Assembly (NCBI GenBank): GCA_030706145.1
Contig: JAUZPB010000042.1
Span: 1 to 33,538, forward strand
Length of the DNA: 33,538 nt
Source of the DNA: Bacteroidota bacterium
GTDB taxonomy: Bacteria; Bacteroidota; Ignavibacteria; Ignavibacteriales; SURF-24
Reading direction: 5' to 3'
The translations under genes were made by a program, and so were the position numbers. The notes under the pieces are model-generated. The model saw nothing but the letters and a program-made list of their open reading frames with translations, searched no databases and was not told the DNA's origin. Below, one piece after another: positions 1 to 8,390 of the stretch. The first letter of the stretch is position 1. Each line of letters starts with the position of its first letter.

Positions 1-882
1 AAGAAAAAAGGCGACAGACACCTCTCTCAGGCAATTAAAATACTGATGAATAGCTTCTATGGAGTTATGGGTTCTAGCGGATGCAGGTTCTATAAGGCCG
101 ACCTTGCTTCTGCCATTACAACGACTGGACATTGGTTACTTCTAGGCAGTAAAGAGTTTTTTGAGAACATTGGCTATGAAGTGATCTATGGTGATACGGA
201 TTCTTTATTCGTAAAACTAAAAGAAGAGGAAAATAATAATCTTTCTACGGTAGGGGAAAACCTGGCTGTAAAGCTAAACAAATATTGGCAAAAAAGATTA
301 TCTGATGATTTTAATACAGAATCTTTCCTTGAGATTGAGTTTGAAAAGATCTATACCCGCTTTACAATCAATCCTGCCAGGGGAGGGGATTATGGCGCAA
401 AAAAACGTTATGCAGGGTTAATTGAAAAAGGTGGCAATAGCGAAATAGAGTTTGTTGGAATGGAATTCGTTCGTTCAGATTGGACGAAGCTTGCAAAAGA
501 CTTTCAGGAAGAATTATACAAAAGAGTTTTTAATAACCTTGATGTGAAAATATGGATACAGGATTTCGTTACAAAAGTTAAAAATGGTGAATTCGACGAT
601 AAGCTTATTTATAAAAAACGACTTAGAAAAGATACAGAAGATTATGTAAAAAATGTTCCGCCTCATGTTAAAGCTGCACGCCTAATAAACAGGACTAATG
701 GCACGGTTTACTATGTCATTACAAAAAGAGGCCCTATTCCTGTCGAACTCGAACATAATGACTTTGACTATAATCACTATATTGATAAACAGATAAAACC
801 TATTGCCGATTCACTCCTTAACCTGCTTGGAATTTCCTTTGACTCTTTATTCCAATCTGAACAGCTAAATTTCTTTAGCTGA
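1..882 (+). CDS. polB: DNA polymerase II (family B), C-terminal part, cut by window edge
   Basis: The reading frame is open from the first base, so only the last 293 codons of a family B DNA polymerase are present. PolII enzymes of this kind are normally near 780-800 residues and act in DNA repair and translesion synthesis. The polymerase motif B appears as IKILMNSFYGVMGSSGCRF at about residues 12-30 of the fragment, and motif C, the catalytic Asp pair, appears as YGDTDS about 45 residues later. The KKRY and thumb region downstream agrees with PolII. The exonuclease domain lies outside the window. The methionine at base 46 is internal to motif B and is not the start. The frame ends in TGA at 880-882. 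The PolII assignment within family B is from motif resemblance to E. coli PolB. Confidence 0.9.
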   Translation, partial: KKKGDRHLSQAIKILMNSFYGVMGSSGCRFYKADLASAITTTGHWLLLGSKEFFENIGYEVIYGDTDSLFVKLKEEENNNLSTVGENLAVKLNKYWQKRLSDDFNTESFLEIEFEKIYTRFTINPARGGDYGAKKRYAGLIEKGGNSEIEFVGMEFVRSDWTKLAKDFQEELYKRVFNNLDVKIWIQDFVTKVKNGEFDDKLIYKKRLRKDTEDYVKNVPPHVKAARLINRTNGTVYYVITKRGPIPVELEHNDFDYNHYIDKQIKPIADSLLNLLGISFDSLFQSEQLNFFS

Positions 883-1118
883 CCTCTAAACCTAAAAACA
901 ATATTTTACTTCAGATTAAATTCTACAAAGCTTCCTACTATCGTCATACAATTATTATTCTATATACTTTTAACTACAGCTAGATTTGACAGGTAACTAT
1001 AAAATTAATATTATATCTATTAGGGCTAAATACTAAATAGTTTAGATATGTAAATATATATTGATAGTGTTAACAGTATAAGTTATGAAGTTTTACAAAT
1101 AAGAAGGGGATGGCTATT

Positions 1119-1538
1119 ATGGATCGTAAGGAATTTCTCATTGTCTCAGGAAAGATTGCAGCTTTTACGGCCTTAAGTACTTGTCTTTTTAACTGTAATC
1201 AAGGTTCTAGTAATGATATAACAGCTCCAACAAATGTTGATTTTACTGTGGATCTTAGTTCACAGGAGGGGAGTGCGTTAAATAGCGTTGGAGGATATAT
1301 CTATAAAAATGGAATTGTGATTGCAAGGGTAAGCCAGACGCAGTTTTCTGCCCTCTCACAAGCCTGCACTCACCAGGGTACAACGGTTAATTATCAAGCT
1401 TCAGCAACCAGGTTCCACTGCCCAAATCACGGTTCTAACTTCGATACAAACGGTAATGTAATCAATGGACCGGCAACGAGGAACCTTACAAAATATAATA
1501 CCTCTCTAAGCGGAAATTCGTTAAGGGTCTATAGTTAA
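1119..1538 (+). CDS. Exported Rieske [2Fe-2S] protein
   Basis: This is a small 139-residue electron-transfer protein with a single Rieske domain. The cluster ligands are visible as C83-T-H85 and C101-P-N-H104, spaced as in the family. The N-terminus (DRKEFL followed by a hydrophobic stretch ending LSTCLFNC) resembles a Tat-type signal with a lipobox-like Cys, so the folded, cluster-loaded protein may be exported and perhaps lipid-anchored. I chose the ATG at 1119 over the in-frame ATG at 1110 because the purine-rich AGAAGGGGA lies at 1102-1110, which is correctly spaced only for 1119. No oxygenase, cytochrome b or arsenite oxidase partner lies next to it, so its electron partner is unknown. 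Rieske identity is secure; export route is inferred. Confidence 0.88.
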   Translation: MDRKEFLIVSGKIAAFTALSTCLFNCNQGSSNDITAPTNVDFTVDLSSQEGSALNSVGGYIYKNGIVIARVSQTQFSALSQACTHQGTTVNYQASATRFHCPNHGSNFDTNGNVINGPATRNLTKYNTSLSGNSLRVYS

Positions 1539-1819
1539 GGCAAAAAGGAATCTGTCAGGACTATAGATAAATACATAGAAAGAACAGAAGCTGCTTCTTT
1601 CGCTTATAACCAAAAGGAGCGCTCTATGCTTTGGGACTTGAGTCTTGAACTTACTGGAATAAGTGAACCTCCTGTTTAACTATAGCAAGACAAAATGTAA
1701 ACTGACAGGAACATTTACTGTTTGCTGAGGTTTAATCTAAGCTGGTATTGAACTCCTTTTCCTTAGCATAAAAAGTAAAACTCTAAAAATATAGTTCTCA
1801 TATTCCGGTTTATTTAGTT
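1539..1819 (+). other. Spacer with open read-through frame and weak hairpin
   Basis: This is a 281-base spacer without a recognised gene. The frame of the Rieske gene stays open past its TAA for 46 codons to a TAA at 1677-1679. Inside it an ATG at 1626 is preceded by AAAAGGAG at 1612-1619 and could begin a 17-residue peptide. A hairpin is possible at 1578-1601 (GAAAGAA pairing with TTCTTTC), but no T-tract follows directly, so it is a poor terminator candidate. Whether any of this is used is unknown. Confidence 0.3.
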
Positions 1820-2512
1820 ATGAAGAAATATTTCCTGTCGCTTACATTGGTGCTCATTATTGGTTTTCTTATTTTCGGCTGCGAATATAAAAAAGTTCGA
1901 AAGCATGTCTATATTGACTCACTTTTCGTTAAAGATTCACTTCTTGTGTTTTCAAATATGATTCAAACCAAATCTGTTTGGACAGGACCAGATGATACGG
2001 CCCAGTTTCATTATGACCTGGAATATGTCATTTCATTGTATGAAAGGGTTCAGCTTAACAAGGTTCATTTCCTTTTGCCACTGGAAAAGTACGATCCGTT
2101 AATTTCGCACATTAGGAAAATGCCGGTACTTGTAATTGTTGGCAGGCAATATAGAGATGAACGTACAGGCTTTAATTTGACTGGGGATTTTGTAAATGGG
2201 AAGTTTATTGCAAGTGATACAAGGGCTGTCGTAGTATCTTTTGGTGATTATTTAGATAATAAAAACAGTAAATATAAATTCGAGGTAATCGATACTGTAC
2301 CCAAAGGATATGTTACAGCAGGTATGACTAAATCAATGGTTAAAAAGGCTTTGGGTGAGCCTCTTTTGATCATTTCAGATATGAATAGCAGTGGAAAACT
2401 AGAACAGTGGACCTATGATGAGGTATTCAGGTTTGATGGGACAAAGGAAAAGCTTAAAAACAGAAAGTTCATTTATTTTCTGAACGAGAGGGCTGTTTCA
2501 ATTAAAGATTAG
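1820..2512 (+). CDS. Lipoprotein with BamE/SmpA-like C-terminal region
   Basis: This is a predicted 230-residue lipoprotein of unknown function. The N-terminus is a classic lipoprotein signal: MKK, a hydrophobic core, then LIFGC with the lipidated Cys at residue 21. The C-terminal 70 residues begin GYVTAGMTKSMVKKALGEP, the pattern of the SmpA/OmlA (BamE) fold, in which a short helix carrying G.s..eV...lG.P precedes beta strands and a Trp-Tyr (EQWTYDEVF). BamE proteins help assemble outer-membrane barrels, but many unrelated lipoproteins share this fold, so no role in assembly is claimed. The middle 120 residues are not recognised. No strong ribosome-binding site is seen before the ATG. It sits alone between the Rieske gene and the ABC pair. 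Confidence 0.8.
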   Translation: MKKYFLSLTLVLIIGFLIFGCEYKKVRKHVYIDSLFVKDSLLVFSNMIQTKSVWTGPDDTAQFHYDLEYVISLYERVQLNKVHFLLPLEKYDPLISHIRKMPVLVIVGRQYRDERTGFNLTGDFVNGKFIASDTRAVVVSFGDYLDNKNSKYKFEVIDTVPKGYVTAGMTKSMVKKALGEPLLIISDMNSSGKLEQWTYDEVFRFDGTKEKLKNRKFIYFLNERAVSIKD

Positions 2513-2630
2513 AAAAATCAGAAAAACCTTTCTTTAAGATAGTCTTTATATTATTTTTGTTTTATATCCAATATAAAAGCTTCCGATATTTTTGAGCTCC
2601 TATTTTTTTTAATTATTAAGGATCATATAT

Positions 2631-3566
2631 ATGAATGCCTTGGAGGTTAGAAACCTTAGCAAGTCCTTTGGAAATATAAAGGCAGTAAGTAATGCAAGCT
2701 TTGCTGTGCCTGAGCATTCTATCTTTGGTTTAATTGGCCGAAATGGCGCCGGGAAAACCACAACGATTAGAATGATGATGAACATTTATCTTCCCGATAG
2801 CGGCGAGGTTGTTTTTCAAGGAGTTAAAGTTGGGCAGGATTTTAACAGTAGGGTTGGATATCTGCCTGAGGAGAGGGGATTGTATAAGAAAATGAAAGTC
2901 TTGGAAACTCTCCTTTTCTTTGCCGAGCTAAAAGGGAAATCAGGAAAAGCTGTTGAAAGAAAAGCACTTGAATACCTGGAAAGATTTCAGCTCTCTGATA
3001 GAAAACTTTCGAAAATTGAGGATCTTTCAAAAGGTAACCAGCAAAAAGTTCAGTTTATAACGACTATATTGCACGATCCTGATTTTATTATTCTTGATGA
3101 ACCATTTTCCGGACTAGATCCTGTAAATACTAATTTATTAAAGGAGATAATTCTGGAGCTCAAAGAAAAGGGGAAAGTAATTATTCTCTCAACTCATCTT
3201 ATGGACTTTGCAGAGAAAATGTGTGACCATATTGCAATGATAGACAAAGGGAAAGTCATCCTAAACGGAGCCCTGGATGAAATAAAATCAAAATACTCGC
3301 AGAAGAACGTCAGCCTTTCATATCAGGGAGATATTTCCTTCCTGAAAACAAATCCAATAATCGAAAAGATAATGGACTTTGGAAATGTAACCGGAATAAG
3401 AGTCAAAGAGCCACAGCATACAAAAGAATTGCTTAGACTGCTTGTTGAAAATGATATTACTGTAAAGAGATTTGATGCAAATGAAATATCGTTAAATGAG
3501 ATATTCCTTGAACTTGCTGGAAATGATGGCTCCGTAGATAGGAAAAAGGAGGTCTATAATGTTTAA
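2631..3566 (+). CDS. ABC transporter ATP-binding protein, NatA-like
   Basis: This is the ATPase subunit of an ABC-2 type exporter, acting on the cytoplasmic face of the inner membrane. Walker A is GRNGAGKTT (residues 36-44), the signature is LSKGNQQ (132-138), Walker B is FIILDEP (152-158) and the switch His is H189 in LSTH. The C-terminal 90 residues after the nucleotide-binding domain match the DUF4162-type tail common in NatA-like subunits. Length, 311 residues, is normal. AAGGA lies upstream of the ATG. The 3' end overlaps the permease gene by 8 bases, so the two are translationally coupled. NatAB systems were described as sodium exporters, but close relatives move drugs, peptides and other cargo; the substrate cannot be read here. 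Confidence 0.95.
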   Translation: MNALEVRNLSKSFGNIKAVSNASFAVPEHSIFGLIGRNGAGKTTTIRMMMNIYLPDSGEVVFQGVKVGQDFNSRVGYLPEERGLYKKMKVLETLLFFAELKGKSGKAVERKALEYLERFQLSDRKLSKIEDLSKGNQQKVQFITTILHDPDFIILDEPFSGLDPVNTNLLKEIILELKEKGKVIILSTHLMDFAEKMCDHIAMIDKGKVILNGALDEIKSKYSQKNVSLSYQGDISFLKTNPIIEKIMDFGNVTGIRVKEPQHTKELLRLLVENDITVKRFDANEISLNEIFLELAGNDGSVDRKKEVYNV

Positions 3567-4827
3567 CCAAAGAATGAATACAATTCTAAAGCGAGAGTTA
3601 AGAGAAAAACTCTTTTCGAGAGCTTTTATTATTATGACCCTCCTTATACCAATTTTTATGTTTGGAATTCTTGCTCTTCAGACTTTTTTAATGACTGTCG
3701 GAAGTGATGACAATACAAAGATACGAATAGTTACAACTTCAAATATAATGACCGAAAAACTGAGTGAAGGACTTTCCTCACTTGCTTTTGTAAAGAATGG
3801 CCATTATTCATTTGAATATAAAACAATGGATTCGACAGCTTTTGAAAAATATATTAAAGAAGTAAAAGGTGATTTAATTGGTGATAAGATTACCGGCATT
3901 TTATTTTTGCCTGAGAATGTCCTGAAGAATAAAAAGATTCAGTATTATTCAAAAAGCCCGAATAATGTAAATCTCTCTTCGAAATTAAAAGATCCTATAA
4001 ATAAAGCATTAGTCGATATTTATTTTAAGAATAAGGATTTCTCTAAAAAGGATGTAGAGTTTGCAAGCCTTGGCGTAGATTTTAATGGCTTCAGGGTCTC
4101 GAAAGACAACACAATTGAGCATGAGGGATCAGGTAATCTTGTCCTTTCATTTCTTTTCTCATTTTTGCTTTATTTCAGCCTGCTTATGACCGGTCAAATA
4201 ATGATGCGTTCGGTTGTACAGGAAAAAAATAACCGCATTGTTGAAGTTCTTTTATCTTCTGTAAATAGCAGGGAACTTATGACAGGGAAAATTTTCGGAA
4301 CTTCAATTACAGGTCTTGTTCAGATGGCTATCTGGCTTTCGCCTGTAATGGTACTGATTTCGACAAGCTGGTTTTTACTCCCCGAGGACTTAATATTAAA
4401 GTTAAGTATGAGTCAGCTGCTTTATTTCCTTCTTAATTATCTGGTAGGCCTTATTACTTTTATGGGACTTTTTGCTGCAATGGGAGCTATTTTTGACAAT
4501 GAGCAGGATGCGCAGTCGGGCATGTGGCCTTTGATGATGCTTATCATGATTCCGTTTTTCATTGCAATCTCTTTGGTTAATAATCCTGGAAGCAGTCTTG
4601 CAAAGTTCTCTTCAATTATTCCATTTTCATCTATTATGGTTATGCCTGCAAGAATGACCTTAACGGAGGTCCCACTTTGGCAGATCATTCTTTCATTTGG
4701 CATTAATATATTAACAATGATCCTGGTCTTTATGCTGGCAGCTAAGATCTACCGCGTCGGTATACTTATGAGTGGAAAAAAGCCTAAGTGGTCAGAAGTT
4801 GTTCAGTGGGTTAGATACAAGTACTAA
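3559..4827 (+). CDS. ABC-2 type permease, NatB-like
   Basis: This 422-residue membrane subunit partners the ATPase just upstream. It has the NatB/ABC2_membrane_3 layout: one N-terminal membrane segment (about residues 18-42), a roughly 150-residue extracytoplasmic domain, then five or six membrane segments in the C-terminal half beginning at LVLSFLFSFLLYFSLLMTG. The cytoplasmic motif VVQEKNNRIVEVLLSS is highly typical of the family. The ATG at 3559 is inside the last codons of the ATPase gene and is preceded by a strong AAAAAGGAGG, which fixes the start. The permease is the last gene of the pair and runs into a 13-bp stem at 4889-4918. Function is export of an unknown substrate. Confidence 0.93.
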   Translation: MFNQRMNTILKRELREKLFSRAFIIMTLLIPIFMFGILALQTFLMTVGSDDNTKIRIVTTSNIMTEKLSEGLSSLAFVKNGHYSFEYKTMDSTAFEKYIKEVKGDLIGDKITGILFLPENVLKNKKIQYYSKSPNNVNLSSKLKDPINKALVDIYFKNKDFSKKDVEFASLGVDFNGFRVSKDNTIEHEGSGNLVLSFLFSFLLYFSLLMTGQIMMRSVVQEKNNRIVEVLLSSVNSRELMTGKIFGTSITGLVQMAIWLSPVMVLISTSWFLLPEDLILKLSMSQLLYFLLNYLVGLITFMGLFAAMGAIFDNEQDAQSGMWPLMMLIMIPFFIAISLVNNPGSSLAKFSSIIPFSSIMVMPARMTLTEVPLWQIILSFGINILTMILVFMLAAKIYRVGILMSGKKPKWSEVVQWVRYKY

Positions 4828-4881
4828 TGGTACTTACAATCAGTGTATATAAAATAAATTGTATACTAAAATAAAGCGCCT

Positions 4882-4918
4882 ATAAAAAAATATAGCGGAA
4901 CTATTGTTCCGCTATATT
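4882..4918. terminator. Bidirectional hairpin terminator between natB-like gene and glnS
   Basis: A perfect 13-bp stem is formed by 4889-4901 and 4906-4918 with a TATT loop. Read on the minus strand it is followed directly by a run of seven T (the A-run at 4884-4890), which makes a good intrinsic terminator for glnS. On the plus strand the trailing bases are only moderately T-rich, so it may end the ABC operon less efficiently. Confidence 0.85.
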
Positions 4919-4945
4919 ATTCCTTTGCATGAAATATTTATTTTT

Positions 4946-6706
4946 TTAGGCTTGTGTTTTCTCTATTTTTGCCCAGCTATCTCTTAAAGTTACAGTTCTG
5001 TTAAAGACTGGTTTACCTTCAGATGAATCGGGGTCCACACAAAAATAACCCTGCCTTTCAAACTGGTAACGTGTTCCAGGAACTGCATTTTTTAGTCCAG
5101 GTTCTACAAGAGCATTTGGTATAATTTCTAAAGAACCCTCATTAATAAAGCTTCTCCAATCCTGTCCTTCTTCAACATTTCCAGGATTTTCAACTGAAAA
5201 TAGTCTGTCATACAATCTTAATTCAGCTTTAACAGCATGCCCGGCCGATACCCAGTGAATTGTTCCTTTTACTTTGCGCCCGCTGTTTGCTGAACCGCTT
5301 TTTGTCTCAGGGTCATACGTGCAGTGCAGCTCTGTTATTTCACCTTTTTCATCTTTTACAACATCAACGCATTTGATAATGTAAGCATATCTTAATCTAA
5401 CTTCATTTCCAGGGGAAAGGCGGAAGAATTTCTTCGGCGGATCCTCTCGGAAATCATCCTTCTCAATATAAATGACCTTAGAGAAAGGAACCTTTCTTGT
5501 TCCTGCTGTAATATCCTCTGGATTATTTATAGCTTCCATCTCCTCAACCTGTCCATCGGGGTAGTTGTCAATTACAACTTTAAGAGGATTTAATACAGAC
5601 ATAACTCTTAAGGCACGTTTATTTAAGTCTTCTCTAATGCTGTGCTCAAGCATAGCAACATCTATCATGTTCTCTCTTTTTGCTACTCCAACCCTTTCGC
5701 AAAAGTTTCTTATAGATTCAGGTGTATAACCTCGTCTTCTAAGGCCTGAGATGGTAGGCATTCTTGGATCATCCCAGCCCCTTACATGACCTTCTTTTAC
5801 AAGTTCGAGTAATTTACGTTTACTCATAACAGTATAAGTTAAGTTTAATCTGGCAAACTCGATCTGCTGAGGATGATGAGGAACTCTAAGCTCATCTAAG
5901 AACCAGTCATATAATGGGCGGTGAGCCTCAAATTCCAGCGTACAAATTGAATGTGTTATACCTTCAATTGAGTCACTTAATCCGTGAGCAAAATCATACA
6001 TTGGATAAATGCACCATTCATCGCCTGTCCTGTGATGTTTTGCCCTTAGTATGCGGTAAATTACAGGATCACGCATATTAAGATTAGGTGAAGCCATATC
6101 TATTTTAGCACGCAATGTCTTTGATCCGTCTTCAAATTCTCCTTTTTTCATTCGTTCAAAAAGGTCCAGGTTTTCTTCTACCGAACGGTTTCTGTATGGG
6201 CTGTCTTTGCCAGGCTCAGTTAAAGTACCTCTGTACTGGCGAACTTCCTCTGCATTCAGATCACAGACGTATGCTTTACCTTCTTTTATTAGTTGTACGG
6301 CAAAATCATGGAGCCTGCCAAAATAATCTGATGCGTAGTACATCCTGTCTTGCCAGTCAAATCCAAGCCAGTGTACATCCTCTTTAATAGATTCAACATA
6401 TTCAACATCTTCTTTACTTGGATTAGTATCGTCAAACCTTAGATTACACTGCCCGCCAGGATTTTCTAAAGCGATACCGAAATTAAGGCATATGGATTTT
6501 GCATGTCCAATGTGCAAATAGCCATTTGGCTCGGGAGGAAAGCGTGTATGAACCTTTCCAAAAAATTTATTTGTCTTTGCGTCTTCGGCAATAATGGTTC
6601 GAATAAAATCCTGTACTGGAGCAGAAGAATTGTTCATCTTCTCTGAAGAGGTCTCTTCACCATTGGATTTATTATCCGTTAAATTATCTTTATTTGTTTT
6701 TTCCAT
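4946..6706 (-). CDS. glnS: Glutaminyl-tRNA synthetase
   Basis: This class I synthetase charges tRNA-Gln with glutamine in the cytoplasm. The HIGH motif is in [15 protein letters not shown] (HIGH at residues 65-68) and the KMSKS equivalent is VMSKR (293-297), both placed as in E. coli GlnRS. The two anticodon-binding beta barrels occupy the C-terminal 230 residues. At 586 residues it is longer than the E. coli enzyme (554) mainly through a polar, low-complexity N-terminal extension of about 25-30 residues. The start is uncertain: the ATG at 6706 has AGAGG only at about 14 bases, and an internal Met at codon 24 (base 6637) would give a normal-length enzyme. It follows gltX by 59 bases on the same strand, suggesting co-transcription. 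Confidence 0.95.
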   Translation of the reverse strand: MEKTNKDNLTDNKSNGEETSSEKMNNSSAPVQDFIRTIIAEDAKTNKFFGKVHTRFPPEPNGYLHIGHAKSICLNFGIALENPGGQCNLRFDDTNPSKEDVEYVESIKEDVHWLGFDWQDRMYYASDYFGRLHDFAVQLIKEGKAYVCDLNAEEVRQYRGTLTEPGKDSPYRNRSVEENLDLFERMKKGEFEDGSKTLRAKIDMASPNLNMRDPVIYRILRAKHHRTGDEWCIYPMYDFAHGLSDSIEGITHSICTLEFEAHRPLYDWFLDELRVPHHPQQIEFARLNLTYTVMSKRKLLELVKEGHVRGWDDPRMPTISGLRRRGYTPESIRNFCERVGVAKRENMIDVAMLEHSIREDLNKRALRVMSVLNPLKVVIDNYPDGQVEEMEAINNPEDITAGTRKVPFSKVIYIEKDDFREDPPKKFFRLSPGNEVRLRYAYIIKCVDVVKDEKGEITELHCTYDPETKSGSANSGRKVKGTIHWVSAGHAVKAELRLYDRLFSVENPGNVEEGQDWRSFINEGSLEIIPNALVEPGLKNAVPGTRYQFERQGYFCVDPDSSEGKPVFNRTVTLRDSWAKIEKTQA

Positions 6707-6765
6707 AAGTATTTTGCTTACCTCTGATTGGATATTCTTTCAGATTTTGTTCAGAATTTATTTAC

Positions 6766-8223
6766 TCAGATCTTTATTTTTTCTGCGGCTCTTTTCAGCC
6801 TGGAAATAGTCTCATCTTTACCGATGATATATAATATATCAAAAAGTCCGGGACCTCCGCCAACTCCTGAAACAGCAAGCCTTACAGGATGAATTAGTTT
6901 GCCTGTCCCAATGCCTAATTCTTCGGCTGTCTGTCTTAATGCAGTCTCATAGTCTTCTTTTACTGGATCTTGAAGGGCTGAGAATTTTTCTGCAAGTTTT
7001 AATATGTTTTCGGCTGAACCTTCCTTCCATCTTTTTTTGATCACATCCTGATCATATTCCTCAGGTGCTTCAAAGAAATATGGACTTTTTTCTATATATT
7101 CTTTCACAAAAGAGACTCTTTCTTTCATCGCTTCAATCACAAGAAGTAAATATTTATCGCTGAAAATTTTACCTTTGTATTTCGAAACCTCTAGCTCATC
7201 TTTAAGCATACTAAGCAATTCTTCATCCGGCTTTTTTCTTAAGTGTTCAGCATTAAGCCAGTTTAGCTTTTCAATATTAAATACTGCCCCTGACTTATTT
7301 ACTCTCTCTAAAGAGAACTTTTCTACCATCTCTTCAAGCTCATAATACTCCTTATCGTCTCCAGCATTCCAACCAAGAAGAGCAACGAAGTTAACAAGAG
7401 CATCCTTTAAGTATCCCTTTGCTCTGTAATCTTCGACTGCAACATCACCTTGTCTTTTACTTAATTTAGACCTGTCTGGATTAAGCAAAAGAGGCAGGTG
7501 TGCAAACACCGGCTTTTCCCATCCGAAAAAATCATACAAGAGAACATGTTTCGGAGTAGAAGATAACCATTCCTCACCCCGGATGACGTGCGTTATTTTC
7601 ATTAAGTGATCATCAACTACGTTTGCAAGGTGATAAGTCGGATAGCCGTCACTTTTTATCAGTACCTGGTCATCAATAATGTTGCTGTCAAATTCGACAC
7701 TGCCACGAATTACATCTTCGAAGGCAATTTTCATATCGGGCTCAATATTCATCCTAATGACATAGGGAACGTTATTTTTAAGCTTTTCTTCAATTTCTTC
7801 GGCAGATAGACTTAAACAATGTTTATCATATTTTGGTTGCAAGCCTTGTTTTTGCTGCTCATCCCTTACCTGACTAAGTCTTTCGGGGGTACAGAAGCAG
7901 TAGTAAGCCTTCTTTTGTGCAACGAGCTCTTGGGCATATTTTTTATAAATATCCAGCCTTTCAGACTGCATATATGGTCCATAATTACCACCTTTATCTG
8001 GGCCTTCTTCATATTCCAGCCCAACCCATTTCAATGCTGCAATCAGGTTTTCAACGGCACCTTCGACATAACGGTTTCTATCAGTGTCTTCAATTCTAAG
8101 AATGAACTTACCATTATTGTTCTTTGCAAAAAGATAATTGTATAAAGCAGTTCTTAACCCTCCTACATGTAAGTATCCTGTCGGGCTTGGAGCAAATCTT
8201 ACTCTCGGATGTTCACTAATCAT
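6766..8223 (-). CDS. gltX: Glutamyl-tRNA synthetase
   Basis: This class I synthetase charges tRNA-Glu. The signature APSPTGYLHVGGLRTALYNY holds the HIGH-type motif (residues 19-22) and KLSKRQGDV holds the KMSKS-type motif (253-257). Length of 485 residues is normal for a bacterial GluRS, and the alpha-helical anticodon-binding region fills the C-terminal 160 residues. The start is supported by GAGGA five bases before the ATG on the minus strand. With glnS directly downstream, this looks like a two-gene glutamate/glutamine charging unit. A cell with its own GlnRS does not need to make Gln-tRNA-Gln by transamidation, so this GluRS is expected to be discriminating, though the sequence alone does not prove that. 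Confidence 0.96.
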   Translation of the reverse strand: MISEHPRVRFAPSPTGYLHVGGLRTALYNYLFAKNNNGKFILRIEDTDRNRYVEGAVENLIAALKWVGLEYEEGPDKGGNYGPYMQSERLDIYKKYAQELVAQKKAYYCFCTPERLSQVRDEQQKQGLQPKYDKHCLSLSAEEIEEKLKNNVPYVIRMNIEPDMKIAFEDVIRGSVEFDSNIIDDQVLIKSDGYPTYHLANVVDDHLMKITHVIRGEEWLSSTPKHVLLYDFFGWEKPVFAHLPLLLNPDRSKLSKRQGDVAVEDYRAKGYLKDALVNFVALLGWNAGDDKEYYELEEMVEKFSLERVNKSGAVFNIEKLNWLNAEHLRKKPDEELLSMLKDELEVSKYKGKIFSDKYLLLVIEAMKERVSFVKEYIEKSPYFFEAPEEYDQDVIKKRWKEGSAENILKLAEKFSALQDPVKEDYETALRQTAEELGIGTGKLIHPVRLAVSGVGGGPGLFDILYIIGKDETISRLKRAAEKIKI

Positions 8224-8263
8224 TTTTCCTCAGATTCTAACTTTTGTAAATTAAATGTATAAT

Positions 8264-8298
8264 CAAACAGCACCCACTTTTGAAGTGGGTGCTGTGAA
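8264..8298 (-). terminator. Perfect 13-bp hairpin after the kinase-like gene
   Basis: Bases 8267-8279 pair exactly with 8283-8295 across a three-base loop. It sits downstream of the minus-strand kinase-like gene and upstream of gltX. On the minus strand the following bases are TTGATTAT, so the U-tract is poor; on the plus strand a run of A follows. I read it as the terminator of the kinase-like gene, but a leader or bidirectional insulating role is possible. Confidence 0.55.
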
Positions 8299-8305
8299 AA
8301 AAATA

Positions 8306-8390
8306 CTAAAAAATTATTTAACTCTAAAATTATTCTTAACTAAAATTATTACAGCTAAGATTATTTCAGTCTAAATGGAATTATTTTTTC
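8306..8390. repeat. Degenerate tandem repeat, about 16-bp period
   Basis: Five imperfect copies start with CTAA and carry an ATTATT core, beginning at 8306, 8324, 8340, 8355 and 8371. The spacing is 18, 16, 15 and 16 bases. The last copy runs into the stop codon and final Lys codons of the kinase-like gene (stop at 8381-8383). The AT-rich composition makes some similarity expected, but the regular period is visible. Confidence 0.55.

Noticed and set aside
7819-8145. 108-codon plus-strand frame opposite gltX
   Set aside because: It lies wholly antisense to the well-supported GluRS gene; its hydrophobic look is a by-product of the opposite reading.
8306-8390. CRISPR array
   Set aside because: Units are only 15-18 bases apart, imperfect, with no separate spacers and no cas genes.
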